The notes under the pieces: generated by a model
Seen by the model: the letters and a program-made list of their open reading frames with translations, nothing else
Told to the model about the DNA's origin: nothing
Databases searched by the model: none
Shown here: positions 16,715-25,051 of the stretch, piece by piece
How the letters are laid out: each line of letters opens with the position of its first letter
How positions within the stretch are numbered: position 1 is the first letter of the stretch
From: Oceanobacillus luteolus
Lineage (GTDB): Bacteria > Bacillota > Bacilli > Bacillales > Amphibacillaceae
Direction: 5' to 3'
Assembly (NCBI RefSeq): GCF_023715655.1
Contig: NZ_JAMBON010000038.1
Span: forward strand, 1-33,436
DNA length: 33,436 nt
Made by a program: the position numbers and the translations under genes

Positions 16715-18685
16715 ATGCATTCCCGATACAAAAAAATTACTTTATGTCTATTTGCGTTTGTATGGATGATACCATCTATTCTTGGAGTACAGGCGCAGAA
16801 TAATTTGGAGGTCGAAACAAGAACAAAGTCCATATTAGAAATCGAAGGGAAAAGATATCGTGATTTAAACGATAATGGAGAGCTTGATGCGTATGAAAAT
16901 TGGGAGCTGCCAGCAGAGGATCGGGTGGAGAATTTATTGTCACAGATGTCATTGGAAGAAAAGGTCGGTTTACTGACGATTAATGAATTTCCGGAATACG
17001 AAGAAGGTAAGATTGTATTACCTAATGAATTCCTTGATCAGCATACCCGCTATTTTATTTATCGGGGAATGCCGGCTGCTAATATCGTTGCTGACCAAAT
17101 GAATCAATTACAAGAAGCCGCTGAAGCATCGAGACTAGGTATCCCTGCTGTAGTCATTTCCAACCCAAGAAATCATCCTTTAGCTTTTCCGGTGATTGAA
17201 GAGGCCGGTCAGTTTTCACATTGGCCAGATACGTTAGGGCTAGCAGCTACTCGTGATTCAGACTTGATCAGAAGGTTTGGTGAGATTGCTGCGAAAGAAT
17301 GGCGGGCGGCTGGAATTCATAAGTTGTATGGTTACTCAGCAGACTTGGCAACTGATCCTTTATGGGCAAGAAACCAGGAAACATTTGGTGAACATCCTGA
17401 GCTTGTTTCAGGGATGATATACAACGTGATTAAAGGATTTCAAGGTGATGTACTGAATGAAAATAGTGTATCGATGACAGTTAAGCACTTTCCAGGTGGC
17501 GGGGCCCGTGAAAGTGGTAGAGATCCTCATTTTGAAGAAGGGCAATACAATATCTATCCGACTCCTGGCAGTCTTTTGACGTATCATATTCCGCCATTTA
17601 TAGCAGCAATTGAAGCTGATCCGACTTCGATTATGCCCTATTATGCATATCCGAGCAATGAAAGTGCAGAACAAGGACTCCCGCATTTTAGTGAGAGCGA
17701 GCAGTTTGAAGAAGTTGCTTTTGCTTTGAATGAACCATTTATTAATGGGTATTTGCGAGATGAATTAAACTTCTTAGGATATGTCAACTCCGATACAAGT
17801 GCGGTGATTGATCGAGCGTGGGGAGCACAAGATTTACCCGTAGAAGAACGTTTTGCAAAGGCAATCCAAGCAGGAACCAATATTTTTTCGGGTGTGCCGA
17901 ATCCACAACCGATTCTAAAAGCGGTTAACCAAGGATTAGTGGAAGAAGAACAAATTAACCGATCGGCTGAATATCTGTTGACGGAAATGATGAAGTTAGG
18001 GCTTTTTGAGAATCCGTACGTCGATCCAAATGAGGCGTTGGAGATTGCAGACGATCCGGAATCTCAAGAGATTGCCGATGATGCACATCGCAGATCAGTT
18101 GTGCTTTTACGAAATAATCGGAATGTGCTGCCGCTGCAAGATGAATCCGTTTCTGATGTCAGACTGTATGTTCAGATGTTCCCAGGAGGGGAAAATGGAC
18201 AAGAAACCGAGGAGTTAAAACAAAAAATAAGGAATCACGACTCTTCCATTACGCTCGTAGATGATTTAGCAAATGCGACTCATGCTTTTGTTTGGGTACA
18301 ACCATTTCAAGACTTGTTCGCCAATGCGCCAACCGTGATGATCGGTCCGGAAACAAATATCGAGGATGTTGAACGTATTGTAGAAGTTCAACAAGCCGTC
18401 CCGACGATTACGGCGATTAACTTCTCCAATCCATGGCTCATTAATACGATTGAACCAAATGCCGCAGCCGTAATTGGTACGTTTGGTACGAAGGCTGAAG
18501 CAGTAATCGACATGATTCGTGGAAACTTCAATCCCGTAGGAAAACTACCAATCACCATTCCTGCAAGTCAGGAAGAAGTGGATAATCAACCTGGAGATGT
18601 GCCGGGCTATGATAAAGGTGCTTCCTATCCATATGTGGATCAAGCAGGAAATCGCTATCTATATAATTTTGGCTTGTCATATTGA
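16715..18685 (+). CDS. Secreted glycoside hydrolase family 3 protein (beta-glycosidase-like)
   Basis: Exported GH3 enzyme, probably an exo-acting beta-glucosidase or related hydrolase outside the membrane. The ATG at 16715 (656 residues) follows GGGTGGGTGAG and opens a signal peptide: basic MHSRYKK, a hydrophobic core and a likely cut after VQA near residue 27. A longer in-frame reading overlaps the lctP terminator and is rejected. DLNDNGELDAYENW near residue 50 resembles a calcium loop common in this GH3 group. KHFPGGG (Lys257) replaces the usual KHFPGHG. The predicted nucleophile is Asp360 in YVNSDTSAV. A GH3 C-terminal domain follows from about residue 450 (RRSVVLLRNN, VGKLPITIP). The glycan substrate cannot be told. 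Confidence 0.88.
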   Translation: MHSRYKKITLCLFAFVWMIPSILGVQAQNNLEVETRTKSILEIEGKRYRDLNDNGELDAYENWELPAEDRVENLLSQMSLEEKVGLLTINEFPEYEEGKIVLPNEFLDQHTRYFIYRGMPAANIVADQMNQLQEAAEASRLGIPAVVISNPRNHPLAFPVIEEAGQFSHWPDTLGLAATRDSDLIRRFGEIAAKEWRAAGIHKLYGYSADLATDPLWARNQETFGEHPELVSGMIYNVIKGFQGDVLNENSVSMTVKHFPGGGARESGRDPHFEEGQYNIYPTPGSLLTYHIPPFIAAIEADPTSIMPYYAYPSNESAEQGLPHFSESEQFEEVAFALNEPFINGYLRDELNFLGYVNSDTSAVIDRAWGAQDLPVEERFAKAIQAGTNIFSGVPNPQPILKAVNQGLVEEEQINRSAEYLLTEMMKLGLFENPYVDPNEALEIADDPESQEIADDAHRRSVVLLRNNRNVLPLQDESVSDVRLYVQMFPGGENGQETEELKQKIRNHDSSITLVDDLANATHAFVWVQPFQDLFANAPTVMIGPETNIEDVERIVEVQQAVPTITAINFSNPWLINTIEPNAAAVIGTFGTKAEAVIDMIRGNFNPVGKLPITIPASQEEVDNQPGDVPGYDKGASYPYVDQAGNRYLYNFGLSY

Positions 18686-18707
18686 GTCGTCTTTAGATTA
18701 AAGAACC

Positions 18708-18739
18708 AAAAAAGACAGGAGGGATTTCCTGTCTTTTTT
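18708..18739. terminator. Bidirectional terminator, GH3 gene / yjbQ
   Basis: Thirteen-bp perfect stem (A-run plus GACAGGA at 18708-18720, its complement ending in a T-run at 18727-18739), loop GGGATT. It works in both directions for the convergent genes on each side. Confidence 0.9.
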
Positions 18740-18744
18740 TATGC

Positions 18745-19143
18745 TTATCCAATTATTTTTCCATGAAACTTTCGGTTTCGTGGTCCGTCGAATTCACAAA
18801 AATAAATACCTTGCCATGTACCAAGTACAAGTTCTCCTCTTGAGATCACGATGGTTTGAGCATGCCCGACTGTGCTTGTCTTTAGATGGGCAGCTGTATT
18901 TCCCTCCATATGTCTATCTTTCGGATGACCCCATGGATACACCTCATCCAGCCTCATCAACATATCGCGCTTTACATCAGGGTCTGCATTTTCATTTACG
19001 GTAATTCCTGCAGTCGTATGCAGCGATGAAACAATTAAGATTCAGTTTTGTACGCCAGTCTCCGTAATCCATGTTTCAAGTTCTCGAGTGATCTCAATCA
19101 TCTCGTCGCGTGCATTGGTACGAAGATGAAATGTCTTTTCCAT
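18745..19143 (-). pseudogene. YjbQ family (UPF0047) gene interrupted by an in-frame TGA
   Basis: YjbQ/UPF0047 protein, a small conserved fold reported to have thiamine-phosphate-synthase-like side activity. From an ATG at 19143 behind GGAGG the frame runs 132 codons plus stop, the exact family length, but codon 34 (19044-19042) is TGA. Everything else is intact, including [37 protein letters not shown] and [16 protein letters not shown]. The family usually has Gly at this place (GVK-x-GI), so one GGA-to-TGA change explains the stop. Only the part after it would be read as an open frame. Options are a recent pseudogene, a sequence error, or UGA readthrough. No selenocysteine element was recognized. 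Confidence 0.85.
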
Positions 19144-19232
19144 ATTGGACCTCCATTCTAATAGTGTTGATCAGTCTCATCTTATCACAAGTAATGACTT
19201 TGATTTACTGATGGAGGTGGACATACATGTAA

Positions 19233-20828
19233 TTAGTTTCCTCTATCTTCAGATTCATTTACTCTCTTCATATATTCTTCCATTCGTTGTCGGTCAGGTT
19301 TAATATATAAACCTAAATATTTCCTTTCACGATTGGCATCTTTATAAAATGCAATCATCATCATTATTACAACAATACTAAATGGCAGTGCCGATATGAT
19401 TGCTGCAGACTGTAAGGCGTTTAAGCCGGTTTCTCCACCTGATAGCAGCAATATATAAGCGATTGCGGAAAGTGCCAGTCCCCAAATGATTTTAATAAAA
19501 TTAGCAGGTTTCAAATTACCAAAAGATGTTTGCATACCTAAAACAAAAGTGGCAGAGTCCGCGGAAGTAATAAAGAAAGATGCAATCAGTATCAAAGTGA
19601 ATATGGATAAAATAAGACTGAATGGCAACTCATTGAAAATGCCGAACAATTGTGTTTCCGGTGTCAATTCAAAGATTTGTGGTGCTTTCAGTCCTGTTTC
19701 TACTCCGGTCATCCCAAATGCACTGAACCATAATATGCTCACTACAGTAGGCACCACTAAAACTGCAAGAACAAATTCACGGATGCTACGCCCACGTGAG
19801 ATTCTTGCAATAAATATTCCTACAAATGGACTCCAACTCATCCACCATCCCCAATAATATATCGTCCAAGCATGCATCCAATCACTCTTTTGCTCATTAA
19901 GAGGGGCTACATCTAAACTATGGAATATAAGTGTGTTGAGATAATCACCGGTTGCGGTTGTCATCATATTGAGGATGAGTAATGTAGGACCCAGTATCAA
20001 CATTGCAACAAACAATAGACCTGCCATGATCATGTTCAGATTACTTAAGTATTGGATCCCTTTACTCAATCCACTCCATGCACTATAGATGAACAATATC
20101 GTAACGACAGCAATGATAATCCCTTGGACGAATTGACTGTATGGAATACCGAAGAGATAATTCAACCCACCGTTGATTTGCATGGCACCAATACCGAGAG
20201 AAACGGCTACACCAATAATGGTTACAAACACGGTTAACACGTCAACAGCTGTACCGATTGGGCCATCTACTTTATTGCCTAAAATTGGTCGCAGCGTCTT
20301 CGATATTAAACCAACTTCTCCTTTACGAAATTGTGAGTATGCTAATACAAGCGCAACGATGCCATAAACAGCCCAAGGGTGGAACCCGTAATGCAGAATC
20401 GTAGAGCGCATTGATTCCGCTAAAGCTTCCTTTGTCTCCGGATCAGCAGTCGGTGGAGCGAGAAAATGTGAAATAGGTTCAGAAGCACCGTAGAAGACTA
20501 AACCGATTCCCATACCAGCACTAAATAACATCGCTAGCCACGAAACAGTTTTAAACTCCGGCCGATCATTCGGTTTACCGAGCTTGAGTTTACCAATTGG
20601 ACTGATAGCTAAAAATACACAGAAAAATAGAATGACAGTAAATAAAGCCATATAATACCAACCAAATGTGCTGGAAATCCAGATACTGATTTCTTTGGAG
20701 ATCTCTCCAAATGCATCGGGAAATACAATACCGAAAAATACAAGTACCCCAACAATGATTGATGCGAAAGTGAATACGTTGGAAAAATTTTCTCTTCTTT
20801 TATCCATAAATAGTTTCATCCTTTTCAT
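19233..20828 (-). CDS. BCCT-family betaine/choline-type transporter
   Basis: Sodium- or proton-coupled carrier for glycine betaine, choline or related quaternary amines, an osmoprotectant uptake system of the OpuD/BetT type in the cytoplasmic membrane. The 531 residues hold about 12 membrane helices, the family blocks FSAGMGIGLVFYGASEPISH and GAMQINGGLNYLFG, and the tryptophan-rich signature WTIYYWGWWMSWSPF followed by GIFIARISRGRSIREF. ITSADSATFVLGMQTS near the C-terminus is also typical. The start is uncertain: ATGs lie at 20828, 20819 and 20807; the last (MDKRRENF) looks most like family N-termini and has AAAAGGA about eleven bases upstream. It fits a salt-tolerant host. Confidence 0.93.
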   Translation of the reverse strand: MKRMKLFMDKRRENFSNVFTFASIIVGVLVFFGIVFPDAFGEISKEISIWISSTFGWYYMALFTVILFFCVFLAISPIGKLKLGKPNDRPEFKTVSWLAMLFSAGMGIGLVFYGASEPISHFLAPPTADPETKEALAESMRSTILHYGFHPWAVYGIVALVLAYSQFRKGEVGLISKTLRPILGNKVDGPIGTAVDVLTVFVTIIGVAVSLGIGAMQINGGLNYLFGIPYSQFVQGIIIAVVTILFIYSAWSGLSKGIQYLSNLNMIMAGLLFVAMLILGPTLLILNMMTTATGDYLNTLIFHSLDVAPLNEQKSDWMHAWTIYYWGWWMSWSPFVGIFIARISRGRSIREFVLAVLVVPTVVSILWFSAFGMTGVETGLKAPQIFELTPETQLFGIFNELPFSLILSIFTLILIASFFITSADSATFVLGMQTSFGNLKPANFIKIIWGLALSAIAYILLLSGGETGLNALQSAAIISALPFSIVVIMMMIAFYKDANRERKYLGLYIKPDRQRMEEYMKRVNESEDRGN

Positions 20829-21020
20829 CGCTTAGTTCAAATTCTGACTTTATGACGTTCAGTTTTTCACATCTTAATCATTACCTTTCCCAATAAGGTA
20901 GAAGTTGAAACAGGATAGTGCGGAAGTTATGGAAGATAACTAAAAGTGAAGTTTGAAGGAGTCATTTTGTTTCATTATTTGAATGTTTTAAGTGCAGAAG
21001 TCAAGGAGCATAAAGAAAAT

Positions 21021-21047
21021 AGCGATAGAACCTTAGGCACTATCGCT
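21021..21047 (-). terminator. Terminator of the DMT transporter gene
   Basis: Eight-bp perfect stem AGCGATAG/CTATCGCT with an eleven-base loop, followed on the minus strand by ATTTTCTTTATG. It lies seven bases past the stop of the gene ending at 21054. Confidence 0.75.
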
Positions 21048-21053
21048 ATCGTT

Positions 21054-21941
21054 TTATGTATTTTTTACGACATGTCTTTTCTGTAATCCAGGTTTTAATT
21101 CCGTAATTAAAATGGCAATCATAATTAATAAGGCACCTAAAACCATACGTCCTGATAGCACCTCTTGAAGAATAATTACAGATAAAACCATTCCAAATAA
21201 AGCTTCTAAAGATAAAATAATTGCTCCTTTTGTTGCGGTCGTATATTTGAAACCAACATTTTGACAAACATATGCAATTGTAGTTGAAAATACAGCCAAG
21301 TAAATGATGGAATAGAAAGCTTCTGATTTAAAGTTTGCAAAGTTCGTTGGAATATCGCCTTGAATAGCGATGGTAATAAGACCGATAGCACCTGCTGTAA
21401 TGAATTGAACAACAGTTAACGAGATGGCATCTTCTTTTTGCACAAAATGATTCGTATAAAAAATATCAAAAGCAAATGCTACTGCACATGCAAGAGATAA
21501 TACATCTCCAATATTGATTGTCATTGTCCCTTGCAGTGCTAAAAAGCCAATTCCGATAATAGCTAAGAAGGAACCGATGATTTCAAAGCGATCGACTTTC
21601 CGCTTGTAAACCACATAGGCAATTACAGGGACGATTACGACATTAACGGCGGTCAAAAATGCATTTTTAGATGGTGTCGTATACTCCAAGCCAACTGTCT
21701 GCAAGGCGAATCCGACATATAGAATTGTACCTAAAACTGCACCTTTCCAAAGGATTGCCTTCGAAAATGTTTTGAACTTCTTCCTGAATAATATTGATAG
21801 AATGAGAGCGGCTAATATAAACCTGCCGGCCATTACTTGATATGCAGTTAAATACTCCAGTGCAATGGCCGTAACAACAAATCCACTTCCCCACACGATT
21901 GCTGTAATGAGCAGCAATCCATCTCCTATGTATTGCTTCAT
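21054..21941 (-). CDS. DMT-superfamily (EamA) transporter
   Basis: Membrane exporter of the drug/metabolite transporter superfamily, 295 residues with about ten helices arranged as two EamA repeats. Family features include WGSGFVVTAIALEYLTAYQ at the start of repeat one and LSLEALFGMVLSVIILQE near the end of repeat two. I choose the ATG at 21941 (MKQYIG) because AGGAGAG sits just before it; an ATG eight codons upstream has no such site. Members export amino acids, nucleosides or other metabolites, and the substrate cannot be read here. It stands alone, divergent from the LysM gene. Confidence 0.9.
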   Translation of the reverse strand: MKQYIGDGLLLITAIVWGSGFVVTAIALEYLTAYQVMAGRFILAALILSILFRKKFKTFSKAILWKGAVLGTILYVGFALQTVGLEYTTPSKNAFLTAVNVVIVPVIAYVVYKRKVDRFEIIGSFLAIIGIGFLALQGTMTINIGDVLSLACAVAFAFDIFYTNHFVQKEDAISLTVVQFITAGAIGLITIAIQGDIPTNFANFKSEAFYSIIYLAVFSTTIAYVCQNVGFKYTTATKGAIILSLEALFGMVLSVIILQEVLSGRMVLGALLIMIAILITELKPGLQKRHVVKNT

Positions 21942-22115
21942 ATCTTCTCTCCTAGTCTGGCTCATCTGATTGTTTTTTTCTTCTTCCTAATTATGAATTA
22001 TAGCAAATTATATCGTGTAATATGATGGCGATTCACTATTTAAACCAATTCTTCTTGTCATACACGGAACTAACTCTTACTCGTATTTTATATAAAGTAA
22101 ATAAAAGGAGTAATA

Positions 22116-22466
22116 ATGATGTATGACTATCGTCAATGTCCCGAAGACCATTATGCATATACCATTCAGCCGGGAGATACATTGAATTCCATTGCATTTA
22201 GGCTGGAGAACAGTGTTTCCAGAATTCTGGCGTCTAATCCGGGAATCGATCCATACAACTTGAGAATAGGACAGATTATATGTATTCCGGCATGTCCGCC
22301 AAATCACCGGCCAATCATTATTCAGCCAGGTGACACACTCTATCGGATCTCCCAGCAATACCGTGTCACGATTGCTAGTATTCTTGAGGCAAATCCAAGC
22401 GTTGATCCGAACTATCTTAGAGTAGGTCAACGGATTTGCATTCCGACTGCTTGTGCGATGGTATAA
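22116..22466 (+). CDS. Small protein with two LysM domains
   Basis: Protein of 116 residues made almost wholly of two LysM peptidoglycan-binding repeats, about residues 14-59 and 66-111. The repeats are close copies: each starts with IQPGDTL, has the ILASNPGIDP/ILEANPSVDP block and ends with RIGQIICIP/RVGQRICIP. There is no signal peptide or membrane segment. Cysteines follow each repeat (ICIPACPP, ICIPTAC). Cytosolic LysM proteins without export signals in spore formers are often spore-coat or cortex associated, as with SafA and SpoVID partners, so a spore role is plausible but unproven. AAAGGAG lies five bases before two adjacent ATG codons. Confidence 0.85.
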   Translation: MMYDYRQCPEDHYAYTIQPGDTLNSIAFRLENSVSRILASNPGIDPYNLRIGQIICIPACPPNHRPIIIQPGDTLYRISQQYRVTIASILEANPSVDPNYLRVGQRICIPTACAMV

Positions 22467-22478
22467 GACATCCAATGA

Positions 22479-22532
22479 AAAAAAGATGTGTAGCACCACA
22501 CAAATATTGGGAGGGTGCTACGCATCTTTTTT
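22479..22532. terminator. Bidirectional terminator, LysM gene / BASS gene
   Basis: Nineteen-bp stem with one G-U pair (arms 22479-22497 and 22514-22532), beginning with an A-run and ending with a T-run. It closes both convergent genes. Confidence 0.93.
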
Positions 22533-22566
22533 GTTACTGCATTACTTATTTGCTCAAAGATTGAAC

Positions 22567-23523
22567 TTAAGCGGCTTTATGATTAACCTCATCATCCTTA
22601 TCTCTCTTGCCCCAATAGTTTGCAAGCAGTGGACCTGAAATGTTGTGCCAAACACTGAATATTGCGCCAGGAACTGCTGCGACGGCAGTGAAATGAGCCA
22701 GGCCAAGGGAGGCCGCGAGTCCTGAATTTTGCATTCCAACTTCAATGGAAACAGCTTTTACATCTTTAAAATTAAGTTTGAAGAGTTTTGCAGCTAAAAA
22801 CCCGATGAAATAGCCAATTAAATTATGTAGCACAACTACAGCGAAGATCAGCAAACCAGAAGTCACGATGGAGTCTTTGTTTACAGCAACGACTGCAGAT
22901 GCCACTCCAATAATCCCGATTACTGAAATAAGCGGTAAGACTGGCGTGCTCTTTTCAACAGCTTTTGTAAATAACATTCTGATAATGATGCCTAAAATAA
23001 TTGGTATTAATACGACTTTAATGATGGACACGAACATGTCCATAAATGAAACCGAAAGCCATTGACTTGCAAGTAAAAAAGTTAGTGAAGGAGTTAAAAT
23101 AGGTGCCAATAAGGTAGAAACAGCAGTTATAGTCACAGATAAAGCAGTGTTTCCTTTAGCCATGAATGTCATCACGTTGGAAGATGTGCCTCCTGGACAA
23201 CAACCAACTAAAATGACCCCAGCAGCTATTTCTGGTGGTAAGTTGAAGGCCTTTGCCAGTGCAAAAGCAGTTAATGGCATGATCGTATACTGTGCAGCTA
23301 CACCAATCAGGACAATTTTCGGTGCGAGGAAAACTCCTTTAAAATCATTTACAGTAAGAGTCAGCCCCATAGAAAACATGATAATTCCTAATAGAAGTGA
23401 AACATGTGGTGCAATCCATGCAAAGCCTTGTGGCATAATAAAACTCAGGATTGCAAATAAAATAACCCATAATGCAAATGTTGTCGTAGCAAAATTACTG
23501 ATTCTTCCCAGTGCTTTCATCAT
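22567..23523 (-). CDS. Bile acid:sodium symporter (BASS) family transporter
   Basis: Sodium-coupled organic anion carrier of the BASS family (318 residues, about ten helices), similar in length and motifs to B. subtilis YocS. Signatures: GCCPGGTSSNVMTFMAKGN near residue 107, where the sodium sites lie, and IEVGMQNSGLAASL near residue 258. Bacterial members are linked to uptake of pyruvate, pantothenate precursors or other carboxylates, so the name does not imply bile salts. AGGGGG stands shortly before two adjacent ATGs. It is a single-gene unit ending in a shared terminator. The substrate is unknown. Confidence 0.92.
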   Translation of the reverse strand: MMKALGRISNFATTTFALWVILFAILSFIMPQGFAWIAPHVSLLLGIIMFSMGLTLTVNDFKGVFLAPKIVLIGVAAQYTIMPLTAFALAKAFNLPPEIAAGVILVGCCPGGTSSNVMTFMAKGNTALSVTITAVSTLLAPILTPSLTFLLASQWLSVSFMDMFVSIIKVVLIPIILGIIIRMLFTKAVEKSTPVLPLISVIGIIGVASAVVAVNKDSIVTSGLLIFAVVVLHNLIGYFIGFLAAKLFKLNFKDVKAVSIEVGMQNSGLAASLGLAHFTAVAAVPGAIFSVWHNISGPLLANYWGKRDKDDEVNHKAA

Positions 23524-23900
23524 CTATTTCCCCCTATTGGTTATTTTGGTGAAGATGTTTAAAAATTCACTAAGTTGTATAATCTATGATGTTAACACAA
23601 AGAATTGATTTAATCTAGTGTATTTTTAAATTATTCGCATGATATAATTTGGTTTTTCCACCCTATATAGGTACAAATACAATTAAAAAGATAGAAATAT
23701 CTAAATGGAAATATTTTGTAGAAATAAGTATGAATTTCGGTTTCCAATTCTACAAAACTAGTAACAGACTGACAAAACTAGTCAACCAAAAATAGTTATA
23801 TTTATAGTAAAATAGGCATAGAATAACAGGGTATTTTTTATCAGGATTGTAAGATTACTTACACGACGCGGATACTGAATAAAAAATTGGGGGAAAAAAT
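23524..23900 (+). promoter_or_regulatory. Gene-free control region upstream of sinI
   Basis: 377 bases without a gene. TTTTGTAGAA (23714-23723) and its inverse TTCTACAAAA (23748-23757) each differ by one base from the Spo0A box TGTCGAA within the heptamer. Immediately after, the 11-mer ACAAAACTAGT occurs twice (23752-23762, 23772-23782), exactly 20 bases apart, so on the same face of the helix. A weak promoter, TTATAT-N17-TAGAAT, lies at 23796-23824. Spo0A control is known for B. subtilis sinI; the assignment here is inference. Confidence 0.45.
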
Positions 23901-24029
23901 GTGGAGAAGATGGTCGAGAGAGTCAAATTAGATGAAGAGTGGATCTTATTAATTAAAGCTGCAAAAAATTTAGGTGTCTCTATTGAGGAAATTCGAGAGT
24001 TCCTTAATACTACCAAGAAGAATGCTTAA
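23901..24029 (+). CDS. sinI: SinI-like anti-repressor of SinR
   Basis: A 42-codon gene that opens at GTG 23901 behind GGGGG seven bases upstream; an in-frame ATG at 23910 is the alternative. The product is essentially one SinI domain: VKLDEEWILLIKAAKNLGV then IEEIREFLN, the helical hook by which B. subtilis SinI binds SinR and breaks its DNA-binding tetramer. It lies 77 bases upstream of sinR in the same direction, as in Bacillus. The same pattern (LDSEW...GVS..QFREYL) is visible in the SinR C-terminus, showing the shared fold of the interacting surfaces. Function by homology: relieving SinR repression of biofilm matrix genes. Confidence 0.88.
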   Translation: MEKMVERVKLDEEWILLIKAAKNLGVSIEEIREFLNTTKKNA

Positions 24030-24074
24030 ATTTTATTTATTTGATAATTTAAACAGTCCTACCCACCAAAATTA

Positions 24075-24083
24075 TGGTATAAT
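24075..24083 (+). promoter_or_regulatory. Extended -10 promoter for sinR
   Basis: TGGTATAAT combines a TGN extension with a perfect TATAAT, about 24 bases before the sinR start. No good -35 is visible. A private sinR promoter between sinI and sinR is known in B. subtilis, so constant SinR supply with separately induced SinI is expected. Confidence 0.5.
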
Positions 24084-24106
24084 TCCATTGAAAGTAGGTG
24101 GAGAAC

Positions 24107-24436
24107 TTGATCGGTGAAAAAATCAAAAAATTACGGCAAGAGAAAAGAATGTCCATTTCAGAATTAGCTGAAAGGGCAGGTGTAGCAAAATCATACTTAA
24201 GTTCGATTGAGAGAAACCTTCAAACAAACCCATCGATCCAGTTTATCGAGAAAATCAGCCAAGTGTTAGATGTTTCTGTGAACGACATAATAAATGATGA
24301 CAATTCAATATTAGAATCAGATCTTGATAGTGAATGGATGAAAATAGTAAAAGAGGCCATGGAATCCGGAGTATCGAAAGAACAATTCAGAGAGTACTTG
24401 GAATTCACTAAATGGCGTCAAGAGCAGGATAAATAA
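24107..24436 (+). CDS. sinR: SinR, master repressor of biofilm genes
   Basis: XRE-type DNA-binding repressor that in B. subtilis shuts off matrix operons and is held back by SinI. Residues 1-60 form the helix-turn-helix domain with SELAERAGVAKSYLSSIER and NLQTNPSIQFIEKI, nearly identical to B. subtilis SinR. About residues 73-106 form the SinI/SinR contact domain (LDSEWMKIVKEAMESGVSKE, FREYLEFTKWR). I start it at TTG 24107 (MIGEKIKKL, 109 residues), matching the B. subtilis protein, with AGGTGGAG just before; an in-frame GTG at 24098 would lie inside that ribosome site. It is followed by a terminator. Confidence 0.95.
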   Translation: MIGEKIKKLRQEKRMSISELAERAGVAKSYLSSIERNLQTNPSIQFIEKISQVLDVSVNDIINDDNSILESDLDSEWMKIVKEAMESGVSKEQFREYLEFTKWRQEQDK

Positions 24437-24444
24437 GTTTCATT

Positions 24445-24476
24445 AACCGTTTGGCAATATGCTGAGCGGTTTTTTA
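24445..24476 (+). terminator. Terminator of sinR
   Basis: AACCG (24445-24449) pairs with CGGTT (24467-24471) around a loop that has its own GC/GC pairing, followed by a T-run. It starts nine bases after the sinR stop. Confidence 0.75.
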
Positions 24477-24505
24477 CTTCTTTATGGAAGTGGGGGAAGG
24501 AAAAG

Positions 24506-24541
24506 TTGGGTTGTATCAGCAATGTGCACGATACAACCCAA
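24506..24541 (-). terminator. Terminator of the VOC gene
   Basis: Twelve-bp perfect stem TTGGGTTGTATC/GATACAACCCAA with a twelve-base loop, followed on the minus strand by CTTTTCCTT. Confidence 0.75.
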
Positions 24542-24546
24542 ATAAA

Positions 24547-24918
24547 CTAACGATGTTGGTCAATTAAAATTGGGTTCCCATCTGGATCCTCCAATGTGAT
24601 GAATGCTGGACCTTCTGTTGTTTCGTCGGCTTCTTGGATAAGCTTTATCCCGTTTTTCTTTAATTCTTTCTGTAGTTCCCTGACATCTGTAAATTCTTCT
24701 AAGTTTTCGGCGTTTTGATCCCAACCTGGATTGAACGTTAAGAGATTTTTATCAAACATTCTTTGGAAGAGGCCAATCACAGTATCACCATTCTTTAAAA
24801 TCAGCCAATTATGTTCCATATCTCCACCTAATGTTTTAAAGCCGAGTTTTTCGTAGAATTCTTTTGATTTCTTAATATCTTTTACATTTAAACTGATAGA
24901 AAATGCTCCGAGTTCCAT
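24547..24918 (-). CDS. VOC-family (glyoxalase-like) protein
   Basis: Single vicinal-oxygen-chelate domain protein, 123 residues, probably acting as a dimer in the cytosol. It shows the paired beta-alpha-beta modules: [20 protein letters not shown] at the N-terminus and [17 protein letters not shown] at the C-terminus. The His/Glu metal pattern of true glyoxalase I is not clear, so it could be a dioxygenase-like, bleomycin-resistance-like or binding protein. GGAGG lies seven bases before the ATG. It is monocistronic and its substrate is unknown. Confidence 0.88.
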   Translation of the reverse strand: MELGAFSISLNVKDIKKSKEFYEKLGFKTLGGDMEHNWLILKNGDTVIGLFQRMFDKNLLTFNPGWDQNAENLEEFTDVRELQKELKKNGIKLIQEADETTEGPAFITLEDPDGNPILIDQHR

Positions 24919-25013
24919 TTGTGTCCTCCTATATTAAAATTATTTACGTACATATACTTCTATTATCTCATGTTAAATCCCTTTTAACTATGGAATATTA
25001 GATTATAGATTTA

Positions 25014-25022
25014 TGCTATAAT
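25014..25022 (+). promoter_or_regulatory. Extended -10 promoter for the SRPBCC gene
   Basis: TGCTATAAT, a TGN extension plus perfect TATAAT, 30 bases before the TTG start. No clear -35 is seen. Confidence 0.5.
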
Positions 25023-25051
25023 GTAAGAAACAATTTTCGGAGGTTATTGAT

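Noticed and set aside
19042..19044. TGA as selenocysteine in yjbQ
   Set aside because: YjbQ proteins have glycine here, no selenocysteine element was recognized near the codon, and the family is not a selenoprotein family.
22077..22499. 140-codon frame antisense to the LysM gene
   Set aside because: A shadow of the repeated LysM coding sequence; rich in Cys, Trp and Asn with no recognizable motif, and it crosses a terminator.
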